The notes: generated from the letters alone by a model not told the origin. 64,000 nt of DNA from Mesotoga prima MesG1.Ag.4.2 (GCF_000147715.2 NC_017934.1:2108001-2172000); one strand, 5' to 3'. Counted from the stretch's first letter, positions 17,176 to 25,501 are shown. Numbers and translations: made by a program.

Positions 17176-17925
17176 ACGCAGTAAACAATATTCTGTTCTG
17201 AATACAAAAATGGAGAGCCAGTTGCTCTCCATTGTCTTCCATAGATTCATCTTCATTTTGATAAAGGCTTTCGCGAAACAAAAATACTGGTATTCCCGTA
17301 TCTGCATGGTGTCTTACGAGCCTGAACCCAGCCTTTTCTAGAACTGCTTGTTGATTATCTATGGAAAGTGGCAGATCGAAGTGATAGAAACCGTCAGGTA
17401 AATTACTCTCGCTTTTCAGAGACCCGTATCTGTTGAGCAACTCCATCTCCTCAATCGCAGTACCGACAACGTAATCGGCTTCGATATATGTTCTATTACC
17501 CCCCGGACTGCGGAAAACCTTCCTGTAGAGCGATAGCTTTTGTTCTTGTCCGAAGTGGTGCATCGATTGAACCGAAATGGCAACGTCGAATCCCTCCACC
17601 GGCAATTCGACTTCGAAGTAGGAACCGGCAACAAATTCGTGGTTCCCTTCTTGCCTTCGTATTTGCTTCTAAGAATTTCGAGCATCTTCTCTGATAGGTC
17701 GATGCCGGTTACCCTGGCCGTGGAATTCAATTTGAATATCTCGTCAATTTCCAGGCCCGTCCCGCAACCGAGATAAAGTATCCTGATTCCTGTAGTAACT
17801 GGAACTAGCCTTGCCATTTCTCCGTAGAATGCAGCGGATTCCTTGACATTGTTTTTCATGTGGGATTCGCATGAATCGGCTCCTCTATCGAAGAAAGCTC
17901 TCATTGTTTCCCAGTAACGGCTCAT
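17168..17925 (-). pseudogene. Class I SAM methyltransferase, frameshifted
   Basis: Two overlapping minus-strand frames together make one methyltransferase. The N-terminal part from ATG 17925 has motif I ILYLGCGTGLEIDEI and the acidic motif II VTGIDLSEKML. Around 17645-17655 the meaningful frame changes: the sequence after KYEGKKG continues in another frame as HEFVAGSYFEVELPVEGFDVAISVQSMHHF, which is motif III/IV of the family. A one-base indel in that stretch would restore an approximately 250-residue enzyme. The C-terminal frame also reads through the terminator stem at 17206-17231, so a second lesion near the end is possible. It could also be an assembly error. Substrate unknown. Confidence 0.75.
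17206..17231 (-). terminator. Terminator for the methyltransferase gene
   Basis: On the minus strand GGAGAGC-AACTG-GCTCTCC is followed by ATTTTTG. The convergent leuS gene stops at 17175 just beyond. The stem lies inside the 3' end of the methyltransferase frame, which is abnormal. Confidence 0.7.
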
Positions 17926-18080
17926 TTTCTCTCGCTCCGTTTTTTTGCTTCTTTGGCAAGTCAATCTACTTTCTTATATTATAGAAGTGCCGAACGAGTA
18001 TGAAGCCGAGTTTGCCGTAACTATTAAGGTGGGGGTTTTCACGGAAGTCTAAATGAGCTTTTGCCCGAAAGGAGACAACA

Positions 18081-18980
18081 TTGATAATCAGCGCAAGCAG
18101 GAGGACGGATATCCCGGCATTCTATTCCGATTGGATTATTGAAAGAATCAGAAGCGGTTTCGCTCTGGTCAGGAATCCTTTCAATCCCAGACAGGTAAGT
18201 AAGGTAACTTTGAATCCGGAGGCAGTAGATTCTCTTGTTTTCTGGACCAAAGACCCTAAGAACATGCTCGACAAACTGTCTTACTTGAAAGACTACTGCT
18301 ACTATTTCCAGTTCACAATCACACCCTATGATAGATCTGTAGAGCCCGGACTACGCGACAAGGGAAACATCATTGAGACTTTCAAGAAGCTGGCGGATAG
18401 AATCGGTAGGGAAAGAGTAATCTGGCGATATGATCCGATTATAGTTTCGGAGCAGTTCAATTTAGCTTACCATTTTAGAGCCTTCGAGAAGATGGTCGAT
18501 CTGCTTCAAGGGCACACGGAGAAGTGTGTAATTAGTTTTCTAGATTACTACAAGAAAATCTCTTCAGGTCTGAGGAGATTAGGTTTAAGAAGACCGGAAA
18601 GAGATGAAATCAGAGATGTTGTTCGGTTTTTTGCCGGGAAAGCAAAGGACGCGGGGATTCGTATCGAGACGTGTTCTGAAGAGGAAGACCTCGACGAATT
18701 CGGAATAACCCATGGCAGTTGTATTGACGGCAATCTTATAAACAGGCTTACGGGCAGAAACAAACAGTACTCAAAAGACAGATATCAAAGATCTGCATGT
18801 AGATGCGTTGAAAGCGTTGACATCGGTTCATATAATACCTGTCTTCATCGCTGCAGTTACTGCTACGCGAACTTCAGCCAGAAGATGATCTATAGAAATT
18901 ACGGGAGGTACGATTCAAAGTCTCCAATTCTCTGCAGTCGTCTAGACGCAGGAGACACCATAACAGAAAGAAAAGAGTAG
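18081..18980 (+). CDS. DUF1848 family protein
   Basis: A 299-residue protein of the DUF1848 family. It begins at TTG 18081 after AAAGGAGA (18068-18075). Signature features are the N-terminal MIISASRRTDIPAFYSDW, the LVFWTKDPKN block near 55, and the cysteine-rich C-terminal block CRCVESVDIGSYNTCLHRC followed by SYCYANF, with Cys residues spaced as in known members. The C..C..C arrangement suggests an iron-sulfur or zinc site, and I recall the family as distantly radical-SAM-like; function is not established. It has no operon partners. The region upstream to 17926 holds only divergent control sequences. Confidence 0.85.
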   Translation: MIISASRRTDIPAFYSDWIIERIRSGFALVRNPFNPRQVSKVTLNPEAVDSLVFWTKDPKNMLDKLSYLKDYCYYFQFTITPYDRSVEPGLRDKGNIIETFKKLADRIGRERVIWRYDPIIVSEQFNLAYHFRAFEKMVDLLQGHTEKCVISFLDYYKKISSGLRRLGLRRPERDEIRDVVRFFAGKAKDAGIRIETCSEEEDLDEFGITHGSCIDGNLINRLTGRNKQYSKDRYQRSACRCVESVDIGSYNTCLHRCSYCYANFSQKMIYRNYGRYDSKSPILCSRLDAGDTITERKE

Positions 18981-19157
18981 CCGATTCCTGAAGGCGTTCT
19001 AGGTTCCAAGATCTAGATTTAGTGTCTTTTTGCCTTTAATGGGTTCATTATTAGCCACATCATCTTTTCTGGAGCTCAGTGATCTTGTCCCTTCGTTGCA
19101 GAATCAGCTAAAATCTCGCGTCTTTTCAGTCTTGCCTTCTCGCGTTTCTCTCACTTT

Positions 19158-19383
19158 GTCATCCCGAACTTGTTTCGGGATCTTGGTTTTGATCTTATCC
19201 AAAGACGGTTCTTCACAGTGCTCAGCGGCACTTAGGAACTAGATTCTGAAACAAGTTCAGAATGACGGGCTGTGGCGTTTTTGCCTACGGGTCTTTAACC
19301 TGCAACTTGGAACCGAGAACTTGCAACTGGTCTTTCAGCGTATAGCGTCTCTTAGGAACTTGATTCTGAAACAAGTTCAGAAT
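19158..19383. repeat. Three palindromic elements with compensatory stem changes
   Basis: ATCCCGAA/TTCGGGAT (19161-19181), ATTCTGAA/TTCAGAAT (19243-19263) and ATTCTGAA/TTCAGAAT (19363-19383) are 8-base stems with 5-base loops CTTGT or its complement ACAAG. The first copy is inverted relative to the others. Where the stem bases differ, both arms differ so pairing is kept. Elements of this look are scattered through many bacterial genomes. Confidence 0.75.
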
Positions 19384-19447
19384 GACGGATTGTGTCGGTT
19401 TCATGGCCGTAGCCAGCAACTTAGAACTGACAACTTGCAACCGGTCT
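19231..19447. repeat. Tandem duplication, unit about 115-120 bases
   Basis: Unit one starts with CTTAGGAACT at 19231 and ends with TTGCAACTGGTCT at 19333. Unit two starts with the same CTTAGGAACT at 19351 and ends with TTGCAACCGGTCT at 19447. Between them both carry the palindrome and an AACTTGGAACC or AACTTAGAACT segment. Confidence 0.8.
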
Positions 19448-19526
19448 ACAAAGCCAAGAAGTTAACAGGATCGAACATCAACGCAATAGTACGGAGTCCA
19501 GAAAGACCACGAAGGTCCTGGAAAAT

Positions 19527-19562
19527 ACTTCCGATGCCGGAAGTAACTTCCGCCTTCGGAAG
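19527..19562. repeat. Twin CTTCCG hairpins
   Basis: CTTCCG-ATGC-CGGAAG (19528-19543) and CTTCCG-CCTT-CGGAAG (19547-19562) have identical stems, different loops and a three-base spacer. Compare the hairpin array at 54535-54670. Confidence 0.7.
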
Positions 19563-19631
19563 CGCTTCTTCCAAACTATGTAGTTGGCCAGATTTAGCTG
19601 GACTCACACCCTCCGCCACTACGTGGCCCTC

Positions 19632-19851
19632 CTCCCTCAAAGGTGGATTTAAGATGGGGATCATTCGGAGCAAAAAACAAACTCATGCAAGAAACAGCTA
19701 ATTAGTGGAATTCAACTCCCAGACTCATGGGTAATGATGAGCTCCCTCATGTGAGGATTTAAGAAACAGGATCATTAGTACGCAAAAGCAAATTCGAGCA
19801 AGAAAAAGCCAGTTAGCGGGATTTAATTTCCTGACTTACGTGTAATAATGA
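19632..19851. repeat. Second tandem duplication, unit 110 bases
   Basis: Copy one (19632-19741) and copy two (19742-19851) share CTCCCTCA, GGATTTAAGA, GATCATT, a GCAAGAAA segment, TTAG.GG.ATT.AA and TAATGATGAG/TAATAATGAG in the same order. They are diverged, so the duplication is old. Unrelated to the repeat at 19231. Confidence 0.75.
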
Positions 19852-19916
19852 GAGTTAATGGAGGTTAACCGTAACTTTGGCAATCTCTCAATCACCCCAC
19901 ATCTCGACTAATATCT

Positions 19917-19922
19917 TATAAT
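19917..19922 (+). promoter_or_regulatory. -10 element before UPF0316 gene
   Basis: TATAAT at 19917-19922, about 50 bases before the gene at 19973. No clear -35. Confidence 0.4.
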
Positions 19923-19972
19923 CGGCACGGACGGGCAGATAATTATTATGAAATGCGGTAGGAGGGTTACTA

Positions 19973-20557
19973 ATGGAAGAATTTCTCAGTGGAGATCTCT
20001 TTAAATGGGTGATAATGCCCCTCATAATCTTCTTCGCAAGAATCGTTGATGTCTCTCTAGGGACAACGAGAATCATAATGGTTTCTAGAGGGAAGAAGGA
20101 AATTGCCAGCCTGATCGGTTTCTTTGAAGTTATTGTATGGTTGCTCGTTGCCAGCAAGGTTATCCAGAGTGTTGACAACGTACTTTACATTCTTGCTTAT
20201 GCAGGCGGTTTCGCTGCCGGTAGCTACATAGGGATCTTGATAGATGAGAGACTGGCAATGGGTACTGTCTCTATAAGGTTAATCACATCAGTTGAACCGA
20301 CTGAACTGATTAATAAACTCTGCCAGGCGGGATTTGGGGTGACAAAGATAGATGCGCAAGGCTCTCGCGGAAAGGCTTACATAATCTACAGTATAATAAA
20401 CAGGAAGGAAGTCTCAGAGTTTGAAAGAATAGCTCAAGAATGCGTGCCAAAGGCGTTTATGTCTGTTGAAGATATTCGCAAAGTGAGAGAAGGCATCTTC
20501 TTGCCCAGGGATACGCTACGCCTCCGAAAAGAGTCTCCCCTCAGAAAGTCGAAGTGA
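19973..20557 (+). CDS. UPF0316 / DUF2179-type membrane protein
   Basis: A 194-residue protein. ATG 19973 lies after AGGAGGG. Three hydrophobic helices fill residues 10-100 (VIMPLIIFFARIVDVSLGTTR, IASLIGFFEVIVWLLVASKV, ILAYAGGFAAGSYIGILI), followed by the soluble DUF2179-like domain with GFGVTKIDAQGSRGKAYIIY near 120-140. This is the order of the UPF0316 family. Function is not known; the C-terminal domain is thought to bind a ligand. Convergent with the ABC ATPase gene. Confidence 0.88.
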   Translation: MEEFLSGDLFKWVIMPLIIFFARIVDVSLGTTRIIMVSRGKKEIASLIGFFEVIVWLLVASKVIQSVDNVLYILAYAGGFAAGSYIGILIDERLAMGTVSIRLITSVEPTELINKLCQAGFGVTKIDAQGSRGKAYIIYSIINRKEVSEFERIAQECVPKAFMSVEDIRKVREGIFLPRDTLRLRKESPLRKSK

Positions 20558-20583
20558 TCAATTTCTCAGAATCGGAAGTGAAA

Positions 20584-20608
20584 GAGATGAGGGTTCGGCC
20601 CTCATCTC
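20584..20608 (-). terminator. Terminator overlapping ABC ATPase stop codon
   Basis: GAGATGAGGG (20584-20593) and CCCTCATCTC (20599-20608) form a 10-base stem. On the minus strand it includes the TGA of the ATPase gene and is followed by TTTC, a weak T tract. It may serve both convergent genes. Confidence 0.65.
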
Positions 20609-21288
20609 GTTATGTCGTTAACGATGTTACCGTCTTTTATTTCGATTATTCTGTCAGTTTCTTCTGCGATCCTTCTGTCATGAGTGATGATCACGAAGGT
20701 TGTTCCGTATTTCTTGTTAAGGCTGCGCATGAGATTGAAGACCTTTGACGAAGTATCTGAATCGAGATTACCTGTCGGCTCGTCCGCGAGGATGATTTTC
20801 GGATTATTTATGAGTGCCCTCGCGATTGCCGTTCTCTGCTGTTGACCTCCGGACATATTTGGCGCAAGATTGTCTCTGACCATGCTGATTTCAACAATAT
20901 CCATAAGCTCTCTCGCTCTTTCTACTACTTCTTTCGTTGGTTTGAGACCCTTTATTCTGTACGGGAGAATTACGTTCTCAAAAGCAGTGAATTCCGGAAG
21001 GAGGTAATGAAACTGGAAGATAAATCCTATTGTTTCGTTTCTTACTTTTGCGAGTTCATTCTTATTCATTTTGTTTGTCTTCCTGCCGGAAATCGTTACT
21101 TCTCCGCTAGATGGCTTATCAAGAGTTCCAATAATATTCATCAGTGTAGACTTTCCGCTTCCAGATTGGCCGACTATCGAGATGAAAGAAGATTCTTCGA
21201 TCGCAAGATTTATTCCATGCAGCACTTCGGTTTTGACAACGGTTCCGTATTCTTTCTTTATCTCTTCAAGCTTTATGATATCAGCCAT
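20602..21288 (-). CDS. ABC transporter ATP-binding protein, LolD/MacB type
   Basis: A 228-residue ATPase: Walker A GQSGSGKST near residues 39-47, Q-loop FQFHYLL, signature MSGGQQQR near 143, Walker B IILADEPTGNLDSDTS and the switch His in ITHDRR. The EPTGNLDSDTS block is typical of the lipoprotein-release/MacB/FtsE-like branch. It starts at ATG 21288, inside the 3' end of the permease gene (8-base overlap), after GAGGTGA. With that permease it forms an energised complex acting on membrane or periplasmic substrates, not a solute importer. Confidence 0.92.
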   Translation of the reverse strand: MADIIKLEEIKKEYGTVVKTEVLHGINLAIEESSFISIVGQSGSGKSTLMNIIGTLDKPSSGEVTISGRKTNKMNKNELAKVRNETIGFIFQFHYLLPEFTAFENVILPYRIKGLKPTKEVVERARELMDIVEISMVRDNLAPNMSGGQQQRTAIARALINNPKIILADEPTGNLDSDTSSKVFNLMRSLNKKYGTTFVIITHDRRIAEETDRIIEIKDGNIVNDITR

Positions 21289-22447
21289 TTCTTATCACCT
21301 CAACCGGACTGAGTTTGGAGGATCTTCTTGCAGGAACCATGGCTGCAATGGTCGAAGCACTTATGGCTATGATCGCAGAAAGCATTACAAATCCGTAGTT
21401 AAGAGAGATGCTTAATATTGGTTCTCCGTCTGGTCCAACGGCAAAGGTAGAAAACATTATTATAAGCAATAAGCCAAAGGCTATTCCAACAACAGCACCC
21501 ACAACTCCCAGTGCGAGCCCCTGAAATAGGAAGACGAAGCTTGTTGTAGAATCTCTCAAACCCATTGCTTTTAGTATTCCTATCTGTCTCGATTTCTGGA
21601 CTACAGTTACTGCCAGGACACTTGCTATTCCAAGCGAAACGGCAATAATTACGAAGACTTGAATCATTATACTTGAAATACTCTGTCCGTTCAGCCCGGA
21701 AAGGAGGTCCTCATTCTGGGACTTCCAATCTGTAACTTGTAGACTAGGATTCCGAAGAGCTTCCGAAATTAGTGAAGCGTTTTCATCGGCTCTGAAAACC
21801 TCGCTCACCTGCATTTCGATCGAAGTGACCGCATCGCCCAGATCCCCCACGGATTGAGCAGTATCGATCGTTGAGATCAGCCAGTTCCTATTGAGACTTG
21901 CAACTCCCAGATCAAAAATGCCGACGACTTCGAGGGTTTCGACTGTTCTGTCTGGAGTGAATATCGTTATTTTTTCACCGATTTTCACTTCCAGATCCTC
22001 TTTTAAACCCTTGCCGATCAAGATCTCTCTATAATTCTCCGGGATTTTACCATCTACTAGACGTGTATCGATCTTATATATTGCATTTGATTCGGGAAAC
22101 TGAAGACCCCGAAGAAGAACCGATAAGGTTCTGTTGCCGCTGTCGATAAATACTGGAAGATCCGCGCTCGCCGAAAGAGCCGTTAGTTCCGTTGGAAGAT
22201 CTAGAGAATCGATCTCCGAAATTATACTCTCCCAGTCTGCTACTCTATTGTCTTCTTCCGATGAAGTAATGGTAACTTGTGAAGAACTTCCGATTGTGGT
22301 GTCGACCAGGTCCTTTTGCAGTCCCTGAATGAGCGAGCCGATAAATACCTGGACGGATACCCCTATTGCAATCCCTAGAACTATGAGAAGAGTCTGTACC
22401 TTGCTGGATGATAGGAAACGCATTGCGATTGAAAATGCCAGTTTCAT
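21281..22447 (-). CDS. ABC transporter permease, FtsX/LolC-like
   Basis: A 388-residue type VII ABC permease. One helix near residues 17-40 (TLLIVLGIAIGVSVQVFIGSL) is followed by a large extracytoplasmic MacB-PCD-like domain (40-255, with LLRGLQFPESNA and ILIGKGLKEDLEVKIG) and three helices near 260-385, ending in VPARRSSKLSPVEVIRNG, the classic FtsX-family tail. ATG 22447 overlaps the stop of the B12-binding gene by four bases. It partners the ATPase downstream. Substrate unknown. Confidence 0.9.
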   Translation of the reverse strand: MKLAFSIAMRFLSSSKVQTLLIVLGIAIGVSVQVFIGSLIQGLQKDLVDTTIGSSSQVTITSSEEDNRVADWESIISEIDSLDLPTELTALSASADLPVFIDSGNRTLSVLLRGLQFPESNAIYKIDTRLVDGKIPENYREILIGKGLKEDLEVKIGEKITIFTPDRTVETLEVVGIFDLGVASLNRNWLISTIDTAQSVGDLGDAVTSIEMQVSEVFRADENASLISEALRNPSLQVTDWKSQNEDLLSGLNGQSISSIMIQVFVIIAVSLGIASVLAVTVVQKSRQIGILKAMGLRDSTTSFVFLFQGLALGVVGAVVGIAFGLLLIIMFSTFAVGPDGEPILSISLNYGFVMLSAIIAISASTIAAMVPARRSSKLSPVEVIRNG

Positions 22448-23097
22448 TTCTTATCACCCTCCCCGAATGAGAAGATTTCTCTCGGATCTTTCAGGAAAAT
22501 ATCGGCTCCCACTTCCTTCCAGTAATTGGGGTTCTTCTCGAAGGCCTTTCCGCCAACCACTATTCTTGATTTTCCACCGTGTTCCCTTATTTTGGTAATC
22601 ATCCTACGTGTATTTATGAGGTTGTAGTAATTAGAAACACTAATAGCAATATAGGATGGATTAAGCTCTTTCATCGCTTCGAGGAAGGTGTCGAGAGGGG
22701 TATTTGCACCTACAAACGTCGAGTTATATCCTGCAATCGTGAAGATGTCTGAGATCATCCTGGCACCTATTTCATGATACTCTTCCGGTGGACAGAGAAC
22801 TGCAACGGTAACCTCTTTCTCGGCAGATCTTTTGCCGCCTCTTTTCCCTATGATGTAGGGATAGCAACATTCCATTACGGTCCTGACGATTGAGCTTCTT
22901 ATATGTTCGTTCCAGATGCACATCCTGTCACTTTCATAGTCGCACTCCCAGTTTCCGAGAGCAGGGCCGAGAATTTCCAGATATAGATCTACCACTTCAA
23001 TGCTACCAGAATCCAGGGCGTCGATGCAGATTTCTACGGCTCTCTTTTTGTCCTGAGAATCTAGAGCCTCTATGAAACTACTTCTGATTTCGTTCAA
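22444..23097 (-). CDS. Stand-alone cobalamin-binding protein (cap domain plus B12 domain)
   Basis: A 217-residue cytoplasmic protein. TTG 23097 follows GGAGG overlapping the end of the upstream gene. Residues 1-85 are a helical B12-binding cap with Trp50 and an E64-H65 pair, comparable with the W...EH motif of CarH-type photoreceptors though with longer spacing. Residues 95-212 are a Rossmann B12-binding domain with E106-Y-H108-E-I-G111, a variant of the D.H..G His-on motif, plus ISVSNYY and VVGGKAF. There is no DNA-binding, methyltransferase or mutase domain. It sits between an aldo/keto reductase and an ABC transporter in a four-gene operon. Role as corrinoid sensor or carrier is inferred. 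Confidence 0.85.
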   Translation of the reverse strand: MNEIRSSFIEALDSQDKKRAVEICIDALDSGSIEVVDLYLEILGPALGNWECDYESDRMCIWNEHIRSSIVRTVMECCYPYIIGKRGGKRSAEKEVTVAVLCPPEEYHEIGARMISDIFTIAGYNSTFVGANTPLDTFLEAMKELNPSYIAISVSNYYNLINTRRMITKIREHGGKSRIVVGGKAFEKNPNYWKEVGADIFLKDPREIFSFGEGDKK

Positions 23098-23107
23098 GGT
23101 AACCTCC

Positions 23108-23929
23108 TTATTCCAGAGAATCTAGTCTCCTCGTATCATCGTCATCCAGGACTATACTCCCCGCTTCGAGATTTAGGCGCAGGTGATCTAGCTTCGATGC
23201 CTTCGGAATTACCACAACTCCTTCTTTGCCCAACAACCAAGCAAGCATTATTTGCTGTACAGTTGCGGAGTACTTCACGGCGAAATCCTTTAGCAGCTTC
23301 TCGGTCGAGGGTTTCAAAGAGTTTCTTTTAAGCGGCGAATAGGCAGTCAGAGTTATTTCATGACTCTGACAGTAAGGAAGAAGCTCTTCCATTGGCTGTC
23401 TATCGTCAATATTGAAGAGAACTTGATTGTTTACTATTGGTTGTTTCGAAACGGCAACTGCCTTCTTCAATAAAGGTGTGTCAAAGTTAGAAACGCCAAT
23501 AAACTTGACTCTTCCATTCACTACTTCTTCACTCATAGCGTTCAGGGTCTCTTCGAGAGGAACATCGGGATTTGGCCAATGTATAAGGTAGAGATCAAGA
23601 TAGTCCGTCCTGAGTCTTCTCAGAGTTCCTTCTAGAGCTCTGTGAAGTTCTTCCTTCCGCAGATGGATGGGCCAAACCTTAGAAGTAATGAACAGCTCTT
23701 CTCTGCTGAAGACCGAAATAGCCTCTCCTATTATTTCTTCGGTATGGCCTCCACCATAGTATTCCGCCGTGTCTATGTGCGTATAACCCATCTCAATTGC
23801 TCTGGATATTGTATCGATGTGCTCTTTGTCTCTAGATAGATCGGGAAAATCTCTTCCACCTATTTCCCACGTACCAAGCCCTATGGCTGGAATTTCTCCC
23901 ATATTCTTTCCCAAAGTTCTGTAAATCAT
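23108..23929 (-). CDS. Aldo/keto reductase
   Basis: A 273-residue NAD(P)H-dependent oxidoreductase (AKR fold). Catalytic set visible: Asp in HIDTAEYY with Tyr five residues on, Lys in ITSKVWP, His in YLIHWPNPDVP. The cofactor end has IPKASKLDHLRLN. ATG 23929 has AGGGG eight bases upstream; a GTG three codons earlier is possible. Substrate is an aldehyde or ketone not predictable here. It is the first gene of the operon with the B12-binding protein and ABC transporter; the next start is 10 bases after its stop. Confidence 0.9.
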   Translation of the reverse strand: MIYRTLGKNMGEIPAIGLGTWEIGGRDFPDLSRDKEHIDTISRAIEMGYTHIDTAEYYGGGHTEEIIGEAISVFSREELFITSKVWPIHLRKEELHRALEGTLRRLRTDYLDLYLIHWPNPDVPLEETLNAMSEEVVNGRVKFIGVSNFDTPLLKKAVAVSKQPIVNNQVLFNIDDRQPMEELLPYCQSHEITLTAYSPLKRNSLKPSTEKLLKDFAVKYSATVQQIMLAWLLGKEGVVVIPKASKLDHLRLNLEAGSIVLDDDDTRRLDSLE

Positions 23930-23938
23930 CTTATTCAC

Positions 23939-24356
23939 CCCTGTTCTTTACATTTTACATTAATGATTCGAAAGAAAGTAGCTAGTAAAACATTGCAAAC
24001 TTCCATGAGCACGTAATTCATCATCATAATTAAATCTTCTCATGAGAATGTTATTAATGCATCAAAACAATCTACTCGAAGTCAAGATGAAGGAGATTAA
24101 GAACACCTCCCTTTGAGTTAGATTTACATTTCATTCTCTGTATGTCAACCAGTGATTCTCGAGAATATGCTATATCGGATCTAATTAAGGTTGACAGTCC
24201 TTGAGGTATAATTGTTTGAACGGGCTGATCACTTTGCAGTTGCAGTTACAAATGGTCTTTCAAAAACGGCTTTTCCAGAAATCAGGATCTACATCTGGTA
24301 CCTTCCTATGTTAGTTATGAACAAAATCAAAGACACCAAACGAAGGAGGGAGCGCC
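23939..24356. other. Gene-free region with dispersed repeat copy
   Basis: AT-rich spacer between divergent genes. It contains one copy of a 33-36 base element (24011-24046) and a TATAAT at 24207-24212 that may serve the small gene at 24357. A TTGACA at 24191 is only 10 bases from it, so the pair is not a normal promoter. Confidence 0.5.
24011..24046. repeat. Dispersed 33-36 base element, copy 1
   Basis: ACGTAAT.CATCATAATTAAATC with TCTCA.GAG following; the same order appears at 52768-52800 and 62237-62269. This copy has a CATCATCAT stretch one triplet longer than the copy at 62237. Confidence 0.65.
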
Positions 24357-24680
24357 ATGTATATTGTGTGTGATTTGACGTATGCTGTTTCTGAAAGTAG
24401 ATCCACGGAGGCTTTGAAAATGATACTTGAGACGCTCTCAAAAAAGTTGCTTCTGGGAGCCCAAGGTGACACGCTTAATATGAGAGCCGAGACGGAAGAC
24501 ACGATTGAAGTTCAGATCATGGCTCTCAAAGGTTCGTGTTCTTTCGAAGAAGTAGTGCCAAGGATCAACGAGTACCTATCATTGATCTCAAGAGCGCTGG
24601 AAACGAGTTTTCCAGATTACAGAGTAGTTAGTTCATACATCTATCTAGATGGAGAAGAAACACCCTATCTACTCTGTTGA
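24357..24680 (+). CDS. Small protein of unknown function (107 aa)
   Basis: ATG 24357 follows AGGAGG with seven-base spacing, and a strong terminator comes after the stop, so this is a real gene. The product is soluble, with a first strand MYIVCDLTYAV, a helix STEALKMILETLSKKLLLGAQ, an ETEDTIEVQIMALKG strand, a second helix EEVVPRINEYLSLISRAL and a final strand VVSSYIYLDG. The beta-alpha-beta-beta-alpha-beta order is ferredoxin-like. I do not recognise the family. Confidence 0.75.
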   Translation: MYIVCDLTYAVSESRSTEALKMILETLSKKLLLGAQGDTLNMRAETEDTIEVQIMALKGSCSFEEVVPRINEYLSLISRALETSFPDYRVVSSYIYLDGEETPYLLC

Positions 24681-24690
24681 AGCCATAAAA

Positions 24691-24719
24691 AGAGGGCCGC
24701 GGGCCCTCTTTTTTTTTTC
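24691..24719 (+). terminator. Strong terminator
   Basis: AGAGGGCC (24691-24698) pairs with GGCCCTCT (24702-24709) and is followed by ten or more T. Ends the gene at 24357-24680. Confidence 0.92.
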
Positions 24720-24725
24720 TTACGG

Positions 24726-24754
24726 TTGACAGGATAAAAACGCTCCACTATAAT
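24726..24754 (+). promoter_or_regulatory. Consensus sigma-70 promoter of peroxiredoxin gene
   Basis: TTGACA (24726-24731), exactly 17 bases, TATAAT (24749-24754): both hexamers perfect. Start would be near 24761, 38 bases before the peroxiredoxin ATG. This predicts high constitutive expression. Confidence 0.9.
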
Positions 24755-24798
24755 CATAATGTTGATAATTAGAATGGTTCTAAATAAGGAGGTGTTTT

Positions 24799-25440
24799 AT
24801 GGAGAAAAGAATTCCTTTGATCGGTGAAGATTTCCCTGAAATGAAAGTGAAGACAACTCATGGTGTACTCAGCCTTCCAGAAGAATATAAGGGCAAGTGG
24901 TTTGTTTTGTTCAGCCATCCGGGCGATTTTACACCGGTTTGTACAACTGAGTTTGTGGGATTTCAGAAGAGATACCAGAAGTTCAGAGAGCTCAACTGTG
25001 AACTCATAGGTCTCAGCGTCGATCAAGTCTTCTCTCACATAAAGTGGGCCGAATGGATAGAAGAAACTCTGGGAGTGAAGATTGAGTTCCCAATAATCGC
25101 CGATGAAATGGGTGAAGTTGGTATGACTCTCGGTTTGATCCATCCTGCGAAGGGTACAAACACGGTCAGGGCCGTATTCATTGTTGATCCGAAGGGAAAA
25201 ATAAGGGCAATACTCTATTATCCGCAGGAGCTTGGAAGAAACATGGACGAAATACTTAGAATGGTCAAGGGCTTCCAGGTTGCCGACAAGAACGGAGTCG
25301 CGATTCCTGCCGATTGGCCAAACAACGAAATCATCGGCGATCACGTAATTATTCCCCCTGCAGCAGACGTCAAGACTGCAGCAGAGAGAAAGGGCAAGGA
25401 AGGTTGCTACGACTGGTGGTTCTGCCACAAGAGCCTTTGA
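24799..25440 (+). CDS. Peroxiredoxin, Prx6/archaeal AhpC type
   Basis: A 213-residue thiol peroxidase reducing hydrogen peroxide and organic peroxides. Peroxidatic Cys48 sits in [11 protein letters not shown]; the C-terminal part holds Cys203 and Cys209 in [10 protein letters not shown], as in the hexadimeric archaeal and Thermotoga enzymes where the last cysteines resolve the sulfenate. ATG 24799 follows AAGGAGGTG. It is monocistronic between a perfect consensus promoter and a strong terminator, which suggests an abundant oxidative defence protein in an anaerobe. Confidence 0.96.
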   Translation: MEKRIPLIGEDFPEMKVKTTHGVLSLPEEYKGKWFVLFSHPGDFTPVCTTEFVGFQKRYQKFRELNCELIGLSVDQVFSHIKWAEWIEETLGVKIEFPIIADEMGEVGMTLGLIHPAKGTNTVRAVFIVDPKGKIRAILYYPQELGRNMDEILRMVKGFQVADKNGVAIPADWPNNEIIGDHVIIPPAADVKTAAERKGKEGCYDWWFCHKSL

Positions 25441-25470
25441 CACAGCGATCATGAAATAAATTTAACGGAT

Positions 25471-25501
25471 AGAGGTCGGGACAACCGACCTCTTCTTTTT
25501 T
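25471..25501 (+). terminator. Terminator after peroxiredoxin gene
   Basis: AGAGGTCGG (25471-25479) pairs with CCGACCTCT (25485-25493), then TCTTTTTTT. Confidence 0.92.

Larger units (their letters stand above)
18981..19972. other. Repeat-rich gene-free kilobase
   Basis: No coding frame here has both a ribosome binding site and protein-like composition. The region contains three copies of a palindromic element, two different tandem duplications of about 110-120 bases and a pair of CTTCCG hairpins, all listed separately. Confidence 0.7.

Noticed and set aside
19321-19701. Open frame of 126 codons in the repeat region
   Set aside because: It crosses both repeat families, has no ribosome binding site and has low-complexity composition.
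24191-24212. Promoter TTGACA...TATAAT before the small gene at 24357
   Set aside because: The two hexamers are only 10 bases apart, which does not suit sigma-70 RNA polymerase.
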